A stretch of DNA of 64,000 bases from Acidovorax carolinensis (GCF_002157145.1 NZ_CP021361.1:2411001-2475000), one strand, 5' to 3'; positions 37,472 to 46,966 are shown, counted from the first letter of the stretch. Program-made: numbers and translations. The notes: generated by a model not told the origin, from the sequence alone.

Positions 37472-38302
37472 ATGCAACTCGCATCCCGATTCGCTTCCCG
37501 TTCCCCTTCGCTGCGCAGCGATTACCCGCTGTCCGATGACCAGATTCGTCGCGTGGCCCCGTCCATCTTCGCGGATGCCCCGCATGAGAGCCGTTCCGAG
37601 CGGTACAGCTACATCCCCACCGCCACGGTGCTGACCGAACTTCGCAAGGAGGGATTTCAACCGTTCATGGTGACGCAGACCCGCGTGCGCGATGAAGGCC
37701 GCCGCGAGCACACCAAACACATGATTCGCCTGCGCCACGCCAGCCAGATCAACGGCGCGGAGGCTAACGAAATCGTGCTGCTGAACTCGCATGACGGCAC
37801 CAGCAGCTATCAGATGCTGGCCGGAATGTTCCGCTTCGTTTGCAGCAATGGCCTTGTCTGCGGCGACACCGTGGCCGATGTGCGCGTGCCCCATAAGGGC
37901 GACGTTGCCGGTTCCGTCATCGAAGGCGCTTTCGAGGTATTGAGCGGCTTCGAGCGGGTGAAGGAATCCCGCGATGCCATGCGCGCGATCACGCTGGATG
38001 AAGGCGAGGCCGAAGTGTTCGCCCGTTCCGCGCTGGCCCTCAAGTACGACCCCACCGACAACAAGCCCGCGCCCATCACCGAATCGCAAATCCTGATGCC
38101 GCGCCGGTTCGACGACCGCCGCCCGGACTTGTGGAGCGTGTTCAACCGCACGCAGGAGAACTTGACCAAGGGCGGATTGCATGGCCGCAGCGCCAACGGA
38201 CGCCGCCAGCAGACCCGCCCGGTGCAGGGCATTGATTCCGATGTGCGCCTGAATCGCGCCCTCTGGATGCTGGCCGATGGCCTGCGCCAGTTGAAAGCCT
38301 GA
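37472..38302 (+). CDS. DUF932 family protein
   Basis: 276 aa. It matches the DUF932 (phage/plasmid-like, related to LGT_TIGR03299) pattern: RYSYIPTATVLTELRKEGF near residue 45 and MFRFVCSNGLVCGDT near 125. The function is unknown; members occur beside partition and replication genes on plasmids and ICEs. GGAGAAAGACC precedes the ATG at 37472. The parB gene follows after 79 bp. Confidence 0.85.
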   Translation: MQLASRFASRSPSLRSDYPLSDDQIRRVAPSIFADAPHESRSERYSYIPTATVLTELRKEGFQPFMVTQTRVRDEGRREHTKHMIRLRHASQINGAEANEIVLLNSHDGTSSYQMLAGMFRFVCSNGLVCGDTVADVRVPHKGDVAGSVIEGAFEVLSGFERVKESRDAMRAITLDEGEAEVFARSALALKYDPTDNKPAPITESQILMPRRFDDRRPDLWSVFNRTQENLTKGGLHGRSANGRRQQTRPVQGIDSDVRLNRALWMLADGLRQLKA

Positions 38303-38381
38303 TCCCCACGCGGCAGGGGCAGGCAGCAGCCCTTGCCGCTTTCTTCGCTGCTGCATTCCCTAACCGCAAGGAGTTTTCACC

Positions 38382-40418
38382 ATGAACGCCATCACCCAAA
38401 CCGAAGCCCGCGCCATCCAAGCCCCCGCGCTGGAAGCCGCCGACCCGACCAAGAACCTGATTCTGGTTCCGCTGTCGCGGCTGGTGCTGCGCCCCACGGG
38501 CCGCAACGTGCGCAAGACCCCGCGCATGTCCATCCCTGAACTGGCCGCATCCATCCAGCGCGTGGGCCTGCTGCAAAACCTGATCGTGATTGCATCCGCC
38601 GATGGCGAGCATTACGAAGTGGTCGCCGGTGGCCGTCGCCTCGCAGCCCTCAAGCTGCTGGCGAAGAAGCACCGTATCAGCAAGGAATGGGAGGTGCCTT
38701 GCCTGCTGGTGGCCGATGGCACGGCCCGCACGGCCAGCCTCACCGAGAACGTGCAGCGCGAAGCCATGCACCCGGCAGACCAGTTTGAAGCCTTCGCCGC
38801 ACTGGTGGCCGAAGGCCGACCCATCGAGGACATTGCAGCGGATTTCAGCGTTACGCCGCTGGTGGTGCAGCGCCGCTTGAAGCTGGCGAACGTCTCTCCC
38901 CGCCTCATGGCCGACTATCGCGCCGATGCCGTGAGCCTTGACCAGTTGATGGCCCTTGCCATCACTGACGACCACACTGCGCAGGAAGCCGCGTTCTACG
39001 ATGCCCCGCAATGGCAGCGCCACCCCTCGCACTTGCGCGAACGCCTGACCGAACGGGAAATCGACGCCTACCGGCATCCGCTGGTGCGCTTCGTCGGGCT
39101 GGACAGCTACGAAGCCGCAGGCGGCGGCATCCGCCGTGACCTGTTCGCCGAAGATGACGCAGGCGTGTATCTGACCGATGCCGCGTTGCTGGAACGGCTG
39201 GCGCAAGACCGGCTGGCAGGCATTGCCGCCAATGTTCGCGCCGAAGGCTGGGCATGGGTGGATGCCACGCCGGGAATGACCCATTCCGACCTGCACGCTT
39301 TCCAACGCGCACCGAAGGAGCGCCGCGAACCGAACAAGCGCGAAGCCGCACGCATCGAGAAGCTGCAAGCCAAGCTGCACGAACTGGCCGAAGCCGTGGA
39401 TGCCGCGCTGGACGCCGAGGACGAGGACAAGGCCGACGCGCTGCAAGAGGAAGGCGAAGCCGTGGGCGAGCAATTGCAGGCGCTGGAAGATGGCTTGCAG
39501 GACTACAGTCCGAACGTGAAGGCCGCAGCCGGGGCTATCGTCACCACCGACCGCAATGGCGAAACCGTGATTCATCGCGGCCTGATGCGTGAGGCCGAAG
39601 CCAAGGCGCTGCGCACGCTGGAACGCTTGCGGCAGGGTTTCGGCGGCGAAGGCGAAGCCGGAAACGACGACGAAGGCGAGGACGACGAACAGCCCAAGAT
39701 CGCCGCCATGTCTGACCGGCTGGCGCAGCGGTTGAGCGCCCACCGCACCGCCGCGCTGCAAATCGAAGTCGCCCGGCACCCGCAAGCCGCGCTGGCTGCC
39801 GTGGTGCATGGCATGGTGCAGACCATCTTGCAGGGCAGCCACTACGGCCACGACCTGCCGCTGGGCGTGAGCTTGAAAGTGCAAGACCGGCTGGAAGGCA
39901 TGGCCCCGGACTGGCCGGAATCGCCCGCCGCCGTGGCACTGCGCGAACTGCAACAGGTGGCGGGCGAAGCCTTGCCGGAGGACAGCGCCGAACTGTTCGC
40001 CGCGCTGCTGGCGAAGCCGCAAGACGAACTGGTGCGGCTGCTGGCCGTATGCGTGGCTTCCACGGTGGACGTGGTGACGCCCCGCGCCACGGTGCAGCAA
40101 CCCGGTGAGGAATTGGCGCAGGCCGTGGGCCTCGACATGGCCGCATGGTGGCAGCCGACCGCAGAAGGCTACTTCAAGCACGTTCCGAAAGCGGCGGTTC
40201 TGCAAGCCGTGGGCGAGTTCGCGCCGGAACACGTTACCCGGCTGGCGAAGTTGAAGAAGGCCGACATTGCCAGCGAAGCCGAGCGGCTGGCCGACGGCAC
40301 GGGGTGGATGCCTACCATCTTCAAGCGCGAAGGACCGAAGGAGGAAGGCCCGGAGCATGACGCACCGGAGGATGCCGAAGCAATGGCGGATGAACCCACC
40401 GAGGTGCTGGCCGCTTGA
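38382..40418 (+). CDS. ParB/Srx domain partition-like protein
   Basis: 678 aa, longer than chromosomal ParB (about 300 aa). The N-terminal ParB/Srx domain (about 25-130) holds VVAGGRRLAALKLL and TENVQREAMHPADQFEAF, the CTP/DNA-binding box; an HTH follows (IAADFSVTPLVVQRRLKLANV). The middle (320-420) is a glutamate-rich coiled coil, and the C-terminal half is helical and unassigned. It may act in ICE stabilisation with the ParA further on (47232), though ParA is 9 kb away, so partnership is not certain. Confidence 0.9.
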   Translation: MNAITQTEARAIQAPALEAADPTKNLILVPLSRLVLRPTGRNVRKTPRMSIPELAASIQRVGLLQNLIVIASADGEHYEVVAGGRRLAALKLLAKKHRISKEWEVPCLLVADGTARTASLTENVQREAMHPADQFEAFAALVAEGRPIEDIAADFSVTPLVVQRRLKLANVSPRLMADYRADAVSLDQLMALAITDDHTAQEAAFYDAPQWQRHPSHLRERLTEREIDAYRHPLVRFVGLDSYEAAGGGIRRDLFAEDDAGVYLTDAALLERLAQDRLAGIAANVRAEGWAWVDATPGMTHSDLHAFQRAPKERREPNKREAARIEKLQAKLHELAEAVDAALDAEDEDKADALQEEGEAVGEQLQALEDGLQDYSPNVKAAAGAIVTTDRNGETVIHRGLMREAEAKALRTLERLRQGFGGEGEAGNDDEGEDDEQPKIAAMSDRLAQRLSAHRTAALQIEVARHPQAALAAVVHGMVQTILQGSHYGHDLPLGVSLKVQDRLEGMAPDWPESPAAVALRELQQVAGEALPEDSAELFAALLAKPQDELVRLLAVCVASTVDVVTPRATVQQPGEELAQAVGLDMAAWWQPTAEGYFKHVPKAAVLQAVGEFAPEHVTRLAKLKKADIASEAERLADGTGWMPTIFKREGPKEEGPEHDAPEDAEAMADEPTEVLAA

Positions 40419-40480
40419 TCCGTGTCGAAGAAAAGCGCCCCGGCCTCGACCGGGGCGCTTCGCTGGAAAGAGAAGCTCCC

Positions 40481-40690
40481 ATGACCCGCACCACCACCAG
40501 CCGCCCGCGCATGGCGACGGTCTATGCGCCTGGCACGGTACGCGCCCGCCAGTGGCACGGCGATGGCGACGTGCGCGGCTACCGTCCGCCCTCGGGTTGG
40601 ACGGCCCGCGCCGACATCACCGACATTCACCCCATCACGGGCCGCGCCTTAGCGCGCGCCGTATGGTGGATCATCGAGACGAAGGAATAA
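40481..40690 (+). CDS. Small conserved ICE protein
   Basis: 69 aa, basic and aromatic (YAPGTVRARQWHGDGDVRGY). Not recognised. The ATG at 40481 has GGAAAGAGAAG upstream. It is 62 bp after parB and likely in its operon. Confidence 0.6.
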   Translation: MTRTTTSRPRMATVYAPGTVRARQWHGDGDVRGYRPPSGWTARADITDIHPITGRALARAVWWIIETKE

Positions 40691-40899
40691 CCGCGATCAA
40701 CACCGCGCCCAGGCCATTCCGTCCTGGGTGCGGTGAAAGCCAAATCCGGGCGCGGCAGTGGCCGCGCCCGGTGTCAAAGGCCAACAACCGATTCAGAACG
40801 CCGCCGCCTTCGCAGTGGCTCAGGCGGCGGCGTTGAAATGCGCGAGCGGCCTGCCCACGCAGCGCGCCAGTCAGGTTGCTGGCGTATGGCTGGCGTCCG

Positions 40900-41127
40900 T
40901 CATGTGCTGCAACTGGAGCACCCCCGCAGCATTTGCACAGGCGGGCACTTGACCGATCCGTAGGAGCAGAACACGCAGCAGTCTCCCGCCTTCGGCCGTA
41001 GCAACGCCTTGCACTGTTCGCACTCGTAGAAGAACTGGCAGGCATCGGTCGGCATGGTCTCGTGCCGGGCATGGCCGCAGTGCGGGCAGGTCAGCACCGA
41101 CTCCAGTGTGGGCGTGCCGGTTGTCAT
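40900..41127 (-). CDS. GDCCVFCSYG-type small cysteine-rich protein
   Basis: 75 aa with eleven cysteines. Two CxxC-like knuckles (CPHCGH, CEQC) suggest a zinc ribbon, then GDCCVFCSYGSVKCPP and CSSC at the end. This short family occurs with merT/merP in mobile mercury modules, but its role is not known; metal or Hg(II) binding is an inference from the thiols. Its start overlaps the merP stop by four bases (ATGA), so it is the third gene of the mer transcript. Confidence 0.75.
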   Translation of the reverse strand: MTTGTPTLESVLTCPHCGHARHETMPTDACQFFYECEQCKALLRPKAGDCCVFCSYGSVKCPPVQMLRGCSSCST

Positions 41128-41402
41128 TTGCGCAGCGTCGAAGGGTAGCCCGCGTCGGTGGTCGCCTTCACGAGCGTCGAGACTTGGGCCTGATCTGCGT
41201 CGAAGGTGACGATCGCCGTCTTCTTGGCGAAGTCGATCCTGACCTGGCTGACGCCAGGCACTCTCTCCAGCGATTTCTTCACCGTGACCGGGCACAGCTC
41301 GCAGGTCATGTTCTGCACATGGAGCGTGGTCGTCTGCGGCGTTGCGGCCAAGGCAGCGAACGGCGACAGCGCGACGAGCAGCGATGCGACTGATTTGTGC
41401 AT
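41124..41402 (-). CDS. merP: Periplasmic mercury-binding protein MerP
   Basis: 92 aa: Sec signal (residues 1-19, ends AALAA) followed by an HMA fold. Hg(II) is bound by Cys34 and Cys37 in NMTCELC. It shuttles Hg(II) to MerT. Lies 10 bp after merT. Confidence 0.93.
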   Translation of the reverse strand: MHKSVASLLVALSPFAALAATPQTTTLHVQNMTCELCPVTVKKSLERVPGVSQVRIDFAKKTAIVTFDADQAQVSTLVKATTDAGYPSTLRK

Positions 41403-41412
41403 GAGAGTTCCT

Positions 41413-41760
41413 TCAGAGAAACAAGGGTGCCAGCCAAGGCACCGACAACAAGGCGAGAAGCACCAGCGCGACGACCCAGAAGATCAGCCGCTGGCGCTTG
41501 AGAACGCTCGATTGGGCGCAGGCGGCGCCGGGCTCGCAGGCCGGTTGTTGAAAGTACAGACGGCTGAACGCCAGACCCACGAACAGAAACGTTACCGCAA
41601 TAAACCAGGGCCGCAGCGGCTCCAGCGCAGTGAGGCTGGCGATCCAGGCACCACCGATGCCCATCATCAGCAGCACCAACGGCACCACACAGCACACCGA
41701 GGCGCCGATGGCAGCCAGTGTTCCGGCGACGAGCGAGTTCTTGAAGTTGAAGGTGGGCAT
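41413..41760 (-). CDS. merT: Mercuric transport protein MerT
   Basis: 115 aa, three membrane helices. The vicinal pair Cys23-Cys24 in the first helix (IGASVCCVVPLVL) and the cytoplasmic-loop cysteines 75 and 81 are those expected for passing Hg(II) inward. In a full operon the Hg(II) would go to MerA, which is absent here. Confidence 0.93.
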   Translation of the reverse strand: MPTFNFKNSLVAGTLAAIGASVCCVVPLVLLMMGIGGAWIASLTALEPLRPWFIAVTFLFVGLAFSRLYFQQPACEPGAACAQSSVLKRQRLIFWVVALVLLALLSVPWLAPLFL

Positions 41761-41792
41761 GGGCGTGTACGAACGTCTTCGACACTTGCCAC

Positions 41793-41826
41793 TTTAAACT
41801 CCGTACCATGCTACGGAGTCAAGGGG
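41793..41826. promoter_or_regulatory. MerR operator and merT promoter
   Basis: A perfect inverted repeat ACTCCGTA/TACGGAGT (41798-41819). On the minus strand, TTGACT and TTAAAG flank it with a 19-bp spacer, the long spacing that MerR corrects by bending DNA. The divergent merR promoter must overlap it. Confidence 0.92.
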
Positions 41827-41834
41827 TTTGAGCC

Positions 41835-42230
41835 ATGAGCGAGCTGACGATAGGGGGCCTGGCAGACGAGGCCGGCGTCAACGTCGAGACCATCCGCTAC
41901 TATCAGCGGCGCGGGCTGATGCCGGAGCCGGACAAGCCGGCCCACGGGTATCGCCGCTACGATGCCACCACGGTCAAGCGCGTGCGCTTCATCAAGCGGG
42001 CGCAGGCATTGGGCTTCACGCTGGAAGAGATCGGCGGCCTGCTCCAACTCGACGAGGCCCATGCCTGTGCCGAAACGCGCGAACTGGCCTCGCACAAGCT
42101 GGCGGCAATCGAAACCAAGCTGGCCGACCTGGCGGCGATGCGCAAGGCGCTCACGACACTGCTGTGCCAGTGCGATGCGGGCGCGATGAAGGGCAACTGT
42201 CCCATCATCCACGCACTGGGAGCAGACTGA
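41835..42230 (+). CDS. merR: Mercury-responsive regulator MerR
   Basis: 131 aa. The winged HTH is residues 1-70 (IGGLADEAGVNVETIRYYQRRGL) and the dimer helix follows. The Hg(II) ligands Cys78, Cys113 and Cys122 keep the 35 and 9 residue spacing of Tn501 MerR. Starts 15 bp after the operator. Divergent from merT. Confidence 0.95.
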   Translation: MSELTIGGLADEAGVNVETIRYYQRRGLMPEPDKPAHGYRRYDATTVKRVRFIKRAQALGFTLEEIGGLLQLDEAHACAETRELASHKLAAIETKLADLAAMRKALTTLLCQCDAGAMKGNCPIIHALGAD

Positions 42231-43087
42231 CGCCTGCGGAGATTCGATTTCCACGCGATTACCTCTGCTGTCACTCTGCGTTCGGCCCTTTGCGGGGCGT
42301 CCAGAATGACTTGCGCGTGTCGGCGCGGTGCGCCACCGGGCTTTGCGGGCTGCGCCCCGTGCCGCCTTTGCCGTCACGGCCATTCGGCTTCAATCCCTCA
42401 CGCCTTCGCGCCTGCGGCGCTGCGCGCTTCGCTTGCCTCCAGGAGAAAGCCCTGCGGGCTATCCCCGCCGCGCGCAGCTTGGCACCCCTCGATGCGGCCG
42501 AACCGGCTACGCCGGATCGGCCCGGCCAGCACCCCGCCGCAATGGACGGGGCGCTGGCGAACACGCTGAGACTTGCTGCGGCAGGTTGTGCAGATGCGTG
42601 CCGTCCTCAACGCTGGCAGCTCCTGCTCACCACGTCACGAAGGGCGGTTCACGGACAACCCGTCCGGCATCGCTATGGAGCTTCCACACCACGCCTCAAA
42701 ACCGGCGCCGCTAGGTGCGGCGGGGGCGTTCTCGCCAGTCGTCGAGCGGTTGACGTGGCCCGCGTCAGCGGGCGAATCGGCGAAGCCTTCATGCGGGGAT
42801 GCCGAGCCGGCCACATCTCCTTTCGGAGCGGTTCGGCCCAAGGCGTCCTTGTCTCGTTGTGAATCCTGGTGGTGGCACGGCTGCGCCTCGGGCTTCATGG
42901 CTGCCACCGTGCGGCGAAAACAATTTCCCCTCTGCTGCGCAGATTCCTCGCGGGACAAATTCTTTTCGCCTCCCGGCTCTCCACTGCGTTGCGACCGCAA
43001 GCGGTGCAGCCAGCCCGTCCCCCGCCGGCCGGATCACAACAAGGACGCGATGGGCGCGAACCTTGTTCCACCAAAAGGAGTTTCATC
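42231..43087. other. 857-bp noncoding gap with repeat R2
   Basis: No credible gene. Bases 42318-42530 are repeated at 43535-43750 in the same orientation (for example GGGCTTTGCGGGCTGCGCCC, CGTCACGGCCATTCGGCT). The rest, to 43087, is GC-rich sequence of unknown role with a GGAG RBS before the DUF736 gene. Confidence 0.6.
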
Positions 43088-43402
43088 ATGGCCAACATCG
43101 GCAGCTTCACCGCAGACAAAGACGGCTTCACCGGCACGCTTCGCACCCTGACGCTCAACGTCAAGGTCAAGCTGGCTCCCAACGACAAGGGGGACAACGA
43201 GAAAGCCCCGGACTTCCGCCTCCAGGCGGCCGGCCACGACATCGGCGCGGCGTGGAAGAAGACCAGCGAGGCCGGGCGGGACTACATCTCCGTGACCCTC
43301 GACGATCCTTCGTTCCCGGCCACGGTCTATGCCCGCCTGATCGAAGGCGAGGACGGCACGCACGACCTGATCTGGTCGCGCAGCAAGCCCCAGGCGGCAT
43401 GA
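43088..43402 (+). CDS. DUF736 family protein
   Basis: 104 aa, mostly beta strands ([21 protein letters not shown], then [15 protein letters not shown]). DUF736 proteins are common on conjugative plasmids and ICEs; function unknown. The RBS is AAAAGGAG 8 bases before the ATG. Confidence 0.9.
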   Translation: MANIGSFTADKDGFTGTLRTLTLNVKVKLAPNDKGDNEKAPDFRLQAAGHDIGAAWKKTSEAGRDYISVTLDDPSFPATVYARLIEGEDGTHDLIWSRSKPQAA

Positions 43403-43534
43403 CCGCCGCAGCGCCCCGCCCATCGCGGCGGGGCGCTGTGCTGTTTGCTCGTCCCGAATGTGGCAGCGGCAGGTAGTGGCCCATAGCGGGCTGCCTCTCC
43501 ATGCTGGGAAGCGGTGTCTGCGGTCGGGGCATGG

Positions 43535-43750
43535 CGTGTCGGCGCGATGCACCGCCGGGCTTTGCGGGCTGCGCCCCGTGCCGCCTTTGCCGTCACGGCC
43601 ATTCGGCTCCAATCCCTCACGCCTTCGCGCCTGCGGCGCTGCGCGCTTCGCTTGCCTCCAAGGGATCGGCGCAAGACCCGTCCCCGCCGCGCTGCACTTG
43701 GCGCCCCTGAAACACCGCCGAACCGGCTTGTGCCGGATCGACCGGGCCGG
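43535..43750. repeat. Noncoding repeat R3
   Basis: Second long copy of 42318-42530, and related in its last 100 bases to 36790-36898. It fills most of the 350-bp gap (43403-43753) between the DUF736 and XRE genes. Contains a hairpin-prone ACCGGC...GCCGG core. Confidence 0.7.
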
Positions 43751-43753
43751 CGC

Positions 43754-44047
43754 CTACGGCTGGGCCGCTGCTGCGAGCTGACTTTCGGCCTCGCTCATCA
43801 GCACCGCCGTGCTGCATTCGAGCGCGCTGGCAATCTTGAAGATGATCGCCAGCGTGGGTATGTGCTCGCCGCGCTCGATCTTGCCCATGTGGGAACGCTC
43901 GACGCCGGCCAGGTGCGCCAGCGATTCCTGCGCAATGCCACGCTCCATCCGCAGCGCACGCACCGCAGCGCCGAAGGCGTGAGCCAACTCGGCGTCATGG
44001 GTGGTGGTGCCGGCTGGTCGGCCGGGCTGGACGGATCGCTTCTGCAT
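43754..44047 (-). CDS. XRE-family HTH regulator
   Basis: 97 aa with a Cro/CI-type helix-turn-helix at about residues 26-80 (AVRALRMERGIAQESLAHLAG, then ERSHMGKIERGEHIPTLAIIFKIASAL). The basic N-terminus is 20 residues long. Divergent from the DUF2958 gene by 215 bp; probably controls ICE core genes from this region. Confidence 0.88.
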   Translation of the reverse strand: MQKRSVQPGRPAGTTTHDAELAHAFGAAVRALRMERGIAQESLAHLAGVERSHMGKIERGEHIPTLAIIFKIASALECSTAVLMSEAESQLAAAAQP

Positions 44048-44262
44048 AGACAGAAGCGTCGATTCGCAGCACAATTAAAACCACGTTATCTTTAACTCAT
44101 TCTTTGAAATCCCACTGTTTTGCGCTTCTACAGAAATCCGCATTTATGGGTTTCAACAAAGGCGCGAAGTAACGGAACCACAATCGTGTTTATGCACAAA
44201 TCCGCCGATACGGCTTTGCGCTTTCACGCTTTGGCGGATTCGTGCAGCCGGAGGGGATCGCC

Positions 44263-44610
44263 ATGAATCCACTCATCACCGAGGACGACCGCGCGCGCCT
44301 GCTGGCCCACGGCCAGGCCCGCACCGCTGGCGAAGCCATCGACCCGGTGCCCGTGGTGCGGCTGTTCATGCCGGACGCGCACGTGACTTGGCTGCTGGCC
44401 GCGCTCGATCCCGCCGACGGTGATACCGCCTGGGGCCTCATCGACTTGGGGATCGGTATGCCAGCGCAAGGCACCGTCAAGTTGTCCGAGCTGGCTGGCA
44501 TCGTCGGGCCGCGCAAGCAGCCCGTGATGCGCGACCTCTATTTCCGCCCTACGCGCACGCTGTCGGAATACACCCGGCTGGCCGAGCGCGACTGGGCTAT
44601 CCCGGACTGA
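44263..44610 (+). CDS. DUF2958 protein, copy 2
   Basis: 115 aa, paralogue of 36076 (MNPLITEDDRARLLAHG, PVVRLFMPDAHVTWLLAALDP). Same family, same acidic middle. GGAGGGGATCG RBS. Two DUF2958 genes per element suggest a structural rather than a dispensable role, but this is inference. Confidence 0.85.
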   Translation: MNPLITEDDRARLLAHGQARTAGEAIDPVPVVRLFMPDAHVTWLLAALDPADGDTAWGLIDLGIGMPAQGTVKLSELAGIVGPRKQPVMRDLYFRPTRTLSEYTRLAERDWAIPD

Positions 44611-44919
44611 ATACGACCTACTGTGACTTTTTCAGTCTGGTGTCAGACCGGGCAGGTCTCAATCGGCATTCTTGCGGCGTAGCCACGCCAGTCTGATCCA
44701 AATAGACATGATGCCGGGCGCGGGCTGCGGCAGGCTGGCCTATACCGCGTCCCAAGGTCGGGACGCTGCCGCCGCAGCATTGAGACGAATACCGCAACGC
44801 ATCGGAGCCAATCGGTCTTGACAGCCCCATCCACTTTTTTGACCCATGACATTCTGACGATGACGATGTAGCGCGGAGTTCTGCCGTGGCGGCGAGTCCT
44901 GTTCGCAGGAGGTTGCGTC
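44611..44919. other. Intergenic leader of the rep/transfer block
   Basis: 309 bases without a gene. It has a small dyad (GTCTGGTGTCAGAC) at about 44636-44649, and a strong AGGAGG RBS at the end. A TTGACC near 44837 might be a -35 but no clean -10 is seen. Confidence 0.5.
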
Positions 44920-45693
44920 ATGGTCGATCCCCATCACGTCGCGCATTGGTATCCGACCGCTGCGTACCTGTATGTCCTATGGCTGGATGCGCTCGCGCTG
45001 GCCTGGGAGTACCTGCGCAGACATCCCGACTACCGGCTCGACTGGCTGCGCCGTCATCGCCGGCCACAGGTGGCACAGCAGGCAGCGCATCGCTGGGGCT
45101 TGCGCCTGCTGGAAGACCCGACCTTGGATGCGCGCGACGCGCATCCGGTCTGGCTGCCCGGCCATGCCGCCGTGGTGCAGCTCTATCCCGATGCCGACCC
45201 ACCGCCCGATGCCACGGCTTTCGCGTTCTGGAGCCTTCCGGGTCATAAGCAACTGCTCCACGACGGCAAGGGGCTGACGCTGATCGCGCGCAGCCCAGAC
45301 CATTGCCAGCGCTACGCACTGGCACCCGGCCTGGAAGATGGCAAGGCCGTGGTCTATGCCCGCCGCGGCGGCGCTGCCGTGCCTGCGCGCGGCCATGCGC
45401 CCGACGCGGCACTGGCTGCCGCCAAGCCCAGGCCAACACCTGCCGCGCTGCTGGAGTTGCACACCTTGCAGGCGCTTGACGCGACCCTGGCGGGTGCGTC
45501 CTTGCGCGAGGTGGGCGAAGGGTTGTTTGGCGTGGAAGCCGTGGCCGACTGGTACAGCGATGGCGGGCTGCGCTCCAAGGTGCGCCGCCTGGCGCGTCGC
45601 GGCGATGCGCTGATGCGCGGCGGCTACCGCCAATTAGCACAGCTTCCGCCGCTTGAGAAGGGTCGTTCTGAAGACGACGCAAAACGACCCTGA
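44920..45693 (+). CDS. DUF2285 domain protein
   Basis: 257 aa. The N-terminal part (about 1-60, WEYLRRHPDYRLDWLR) is a short helical region seen in these ICE regulators; the C-terminal DUF2285 (about 175-245) has LLELHTLQALDATLAGASLREV and an HTH-like arrangement. A transcription or replication-control role is suspected for this family; it lies before the HTH, repA and parA genes in Tn4371-type elements. AGGAGG RBS. Confidence 0.85.
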   Translation: MVDPHHVAHWYPTAAYLYVLWLDALALAWEYLRRHPDYRLDWLRRHRRPQVAQQAAHRWGLRLLEDPTLDARDAHPVWLPGHAAVVQLYPDADPPPDATAFAFWSLPGHKQLLHDGKGLTLIARSPDHCQRYALAPGLEDGKAVVYARRGGAAVPARGHAPDAALAAAKPRPTPAALLELHTLQALDATLAGASLREVGEGLFGVEAVADWYSDGGLRSKVRRLARRGDALMRGGYRQLAQLPPLEKGRSEDDAKRP

Positions 45694-45776
45694 GCAGGAA
45701 GGCCGCGTTTTCTGAGACTGCCTCCATCCGGTCGCGCTGTGTGGCCGGGCGCTTTCAACCGATGGAGGTTCACACC

Positions 45777-46058
45777 ATGCGTCCCGCTCCCTTGCGGCCT
45801 GCCGCCACTGTCTCGACCGCTGCCGCGCAGCCCCAGCGTTATCTCACCAACGACGAAGCCGCCGAGTACCTGCGCCTGTCGCCGCGCACGCTGGAAAAGC
45901 AGCGCGTGATCGGTGGCGGCCCGCGCTTTCGCAAGTTCGGCAGGCGCGTCATGTACGCCGTGGCCGACCTCGATGCCTGGGCTGCCGACCGCAGCTTCGA
46001 GACGACCTCCGATCCCGAATACGCCGAGCACCACTCGGCCGACAGCCGTGCGCGCTGA
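45777..46058 (+). CDS. AlpA/excisionase-like HTH protein
   Basis: 93 aa with a winged HTH of the MerR/excisionase superfamily (YLTNDEAAEYLRLSPRTLEKQR, then GPRFRKFGRRVMYAVADLDAW). It may act as an excision factor or a regulator of integrase. It sits 26 bp upstream of repA. ATG at 45777 follows GGAGG. Confidence 0.85.
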   Translation: MRPAPLRPAATVSTAAAQPQRYLTNDEAAEYLRLSPRTLEKQRVIGGGPRFRKFGRRVMYAVADLDAWAADRSFETTSDPEYAEHHSADSRAR

Positions 46059-46084
46059 TCGGCGGCGCGCGGCAGGCCATCGCC

Positions 46085-46942
46085 ATGTCCAGCCCTGCGC
46101 TGCCGTCCCGGCAGCGGCCGTTGCAAGAGCGCGAACAGCTCGACCTGTTCCGCGCCTTGCCGGGCGACATGGCGCCGCGCGACAGTCAGGACTTGATGGC
46201 CTATCCCTTCTTCTCGCTCGCCAAGTCCAAGCGGGTCAAACCCATCGACTTCCGCGCGGGCAACGTGACGATCCGCGTGGAAGGCACCGCCGAGCACGGC
46301 ATCGCCACGATTTGGGATGCGGACATCCTCATTTGGGCGGCCTCGCAGATCGTGGAAGCGAAGGACGCGGGCCTGCGCCCGTCGCGGCTGATGCGGGTCA
46401 CGCCCTACGAGATCCTGCGCTTCATCGGGCGCGGCAAGTCGCTGCGCGACTACCAGCGCCTCAAGGCCGCACTCGACCGGCTGCAATCGACCACGGTGGC
46501 CACGTCCATCCGCGAGACAACCGGGCGGCGTCTGCATCGGTTTTCGTGGATCAACGAATGGAAGGAACTGGCCGATGCCAGCGGCACGCCGCTGGGCATC
46601 GAACTGATCCTGCCGGACTGGTTCTATGCCGGCGTGCTCGACGCCGCCCTGGTGCTGACCATCGACCCGGCGTACTTCCGGCTGACCGGCGGCATCGAGC
46701 GGTGGCTGTACCGGCTCGTCCGCAAGCACGGCGGCAAGCAGGCATACGGCTGGCAGTTCGACTTCCGCTACCTGCACCAGAAATCCGGCAGCACCGCCAA
46801 GCCCTACGACTTCGCCTGCGACCTGCGCGCCCTGGTCGCGCGGCAGTCGCTGCCCGGCTACGTCCTGGGCATCGAGCGGATGCCGGACAACGGCATGGAG
46901 CTGCTGACGTTCCGGCCAGTGCCGCATACGGCACGGGGATAA
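46085..46942 (+). CDS. repA: Replication initiator protein A (RepA)
   Basis: 285 aa, RepA family of IncP-like and Tn4371-type elements (replication initiator protein A). Conserved segments: MAYPFFSLAKSKRVKPIDF near residue 38, RLMRVTPYEILRFIGRGKS, and IERWLYRLVRKHGG in the second WH domain. It should bind the iterons just downstream and allow the excised circle to replicate. Followed by the iterons at 46967. Confidence 0.92.
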   Translation: MSSPALPSRQRPLQEREQLDLFRALPGDMAPRDSQDLMAYPFFSLAKSKRVKPIDFRAGNVTIRVEGTAEHGIATIWDADILIWAASQIVEAKDAGLRPSRLMRVTPYEILRFIGRGKSLRDYQRLKAALDRLQSTTVATSIRETTGRRLHRFSWINEWKELADASGTPLGIELILPDWFYAGVLDAALVLTIDPAYFRLTGGIERWLYRLVRKHGGKQAYGWQFDFRYLHQKSGSTAKPYDFACDLRALVARQSLPGYVLGIERMPDNGMELLTFRPVPHTARG

Positions 46943-46966
46943 CTCCGGGAGAGCCTGTGAATGGTG

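Noticed and set aside
36857..38356. A 499-codon minus-strand frame over the DUF932 gene
   Set aside because: Antisense of a gene with an RBS and a known family pattern.
42573..43151. Frames in the gap after merR
   Set aside because: Several overlapping frames of similar length, no RBS, no protein-like pattern, and part of the DNA is a repeat.
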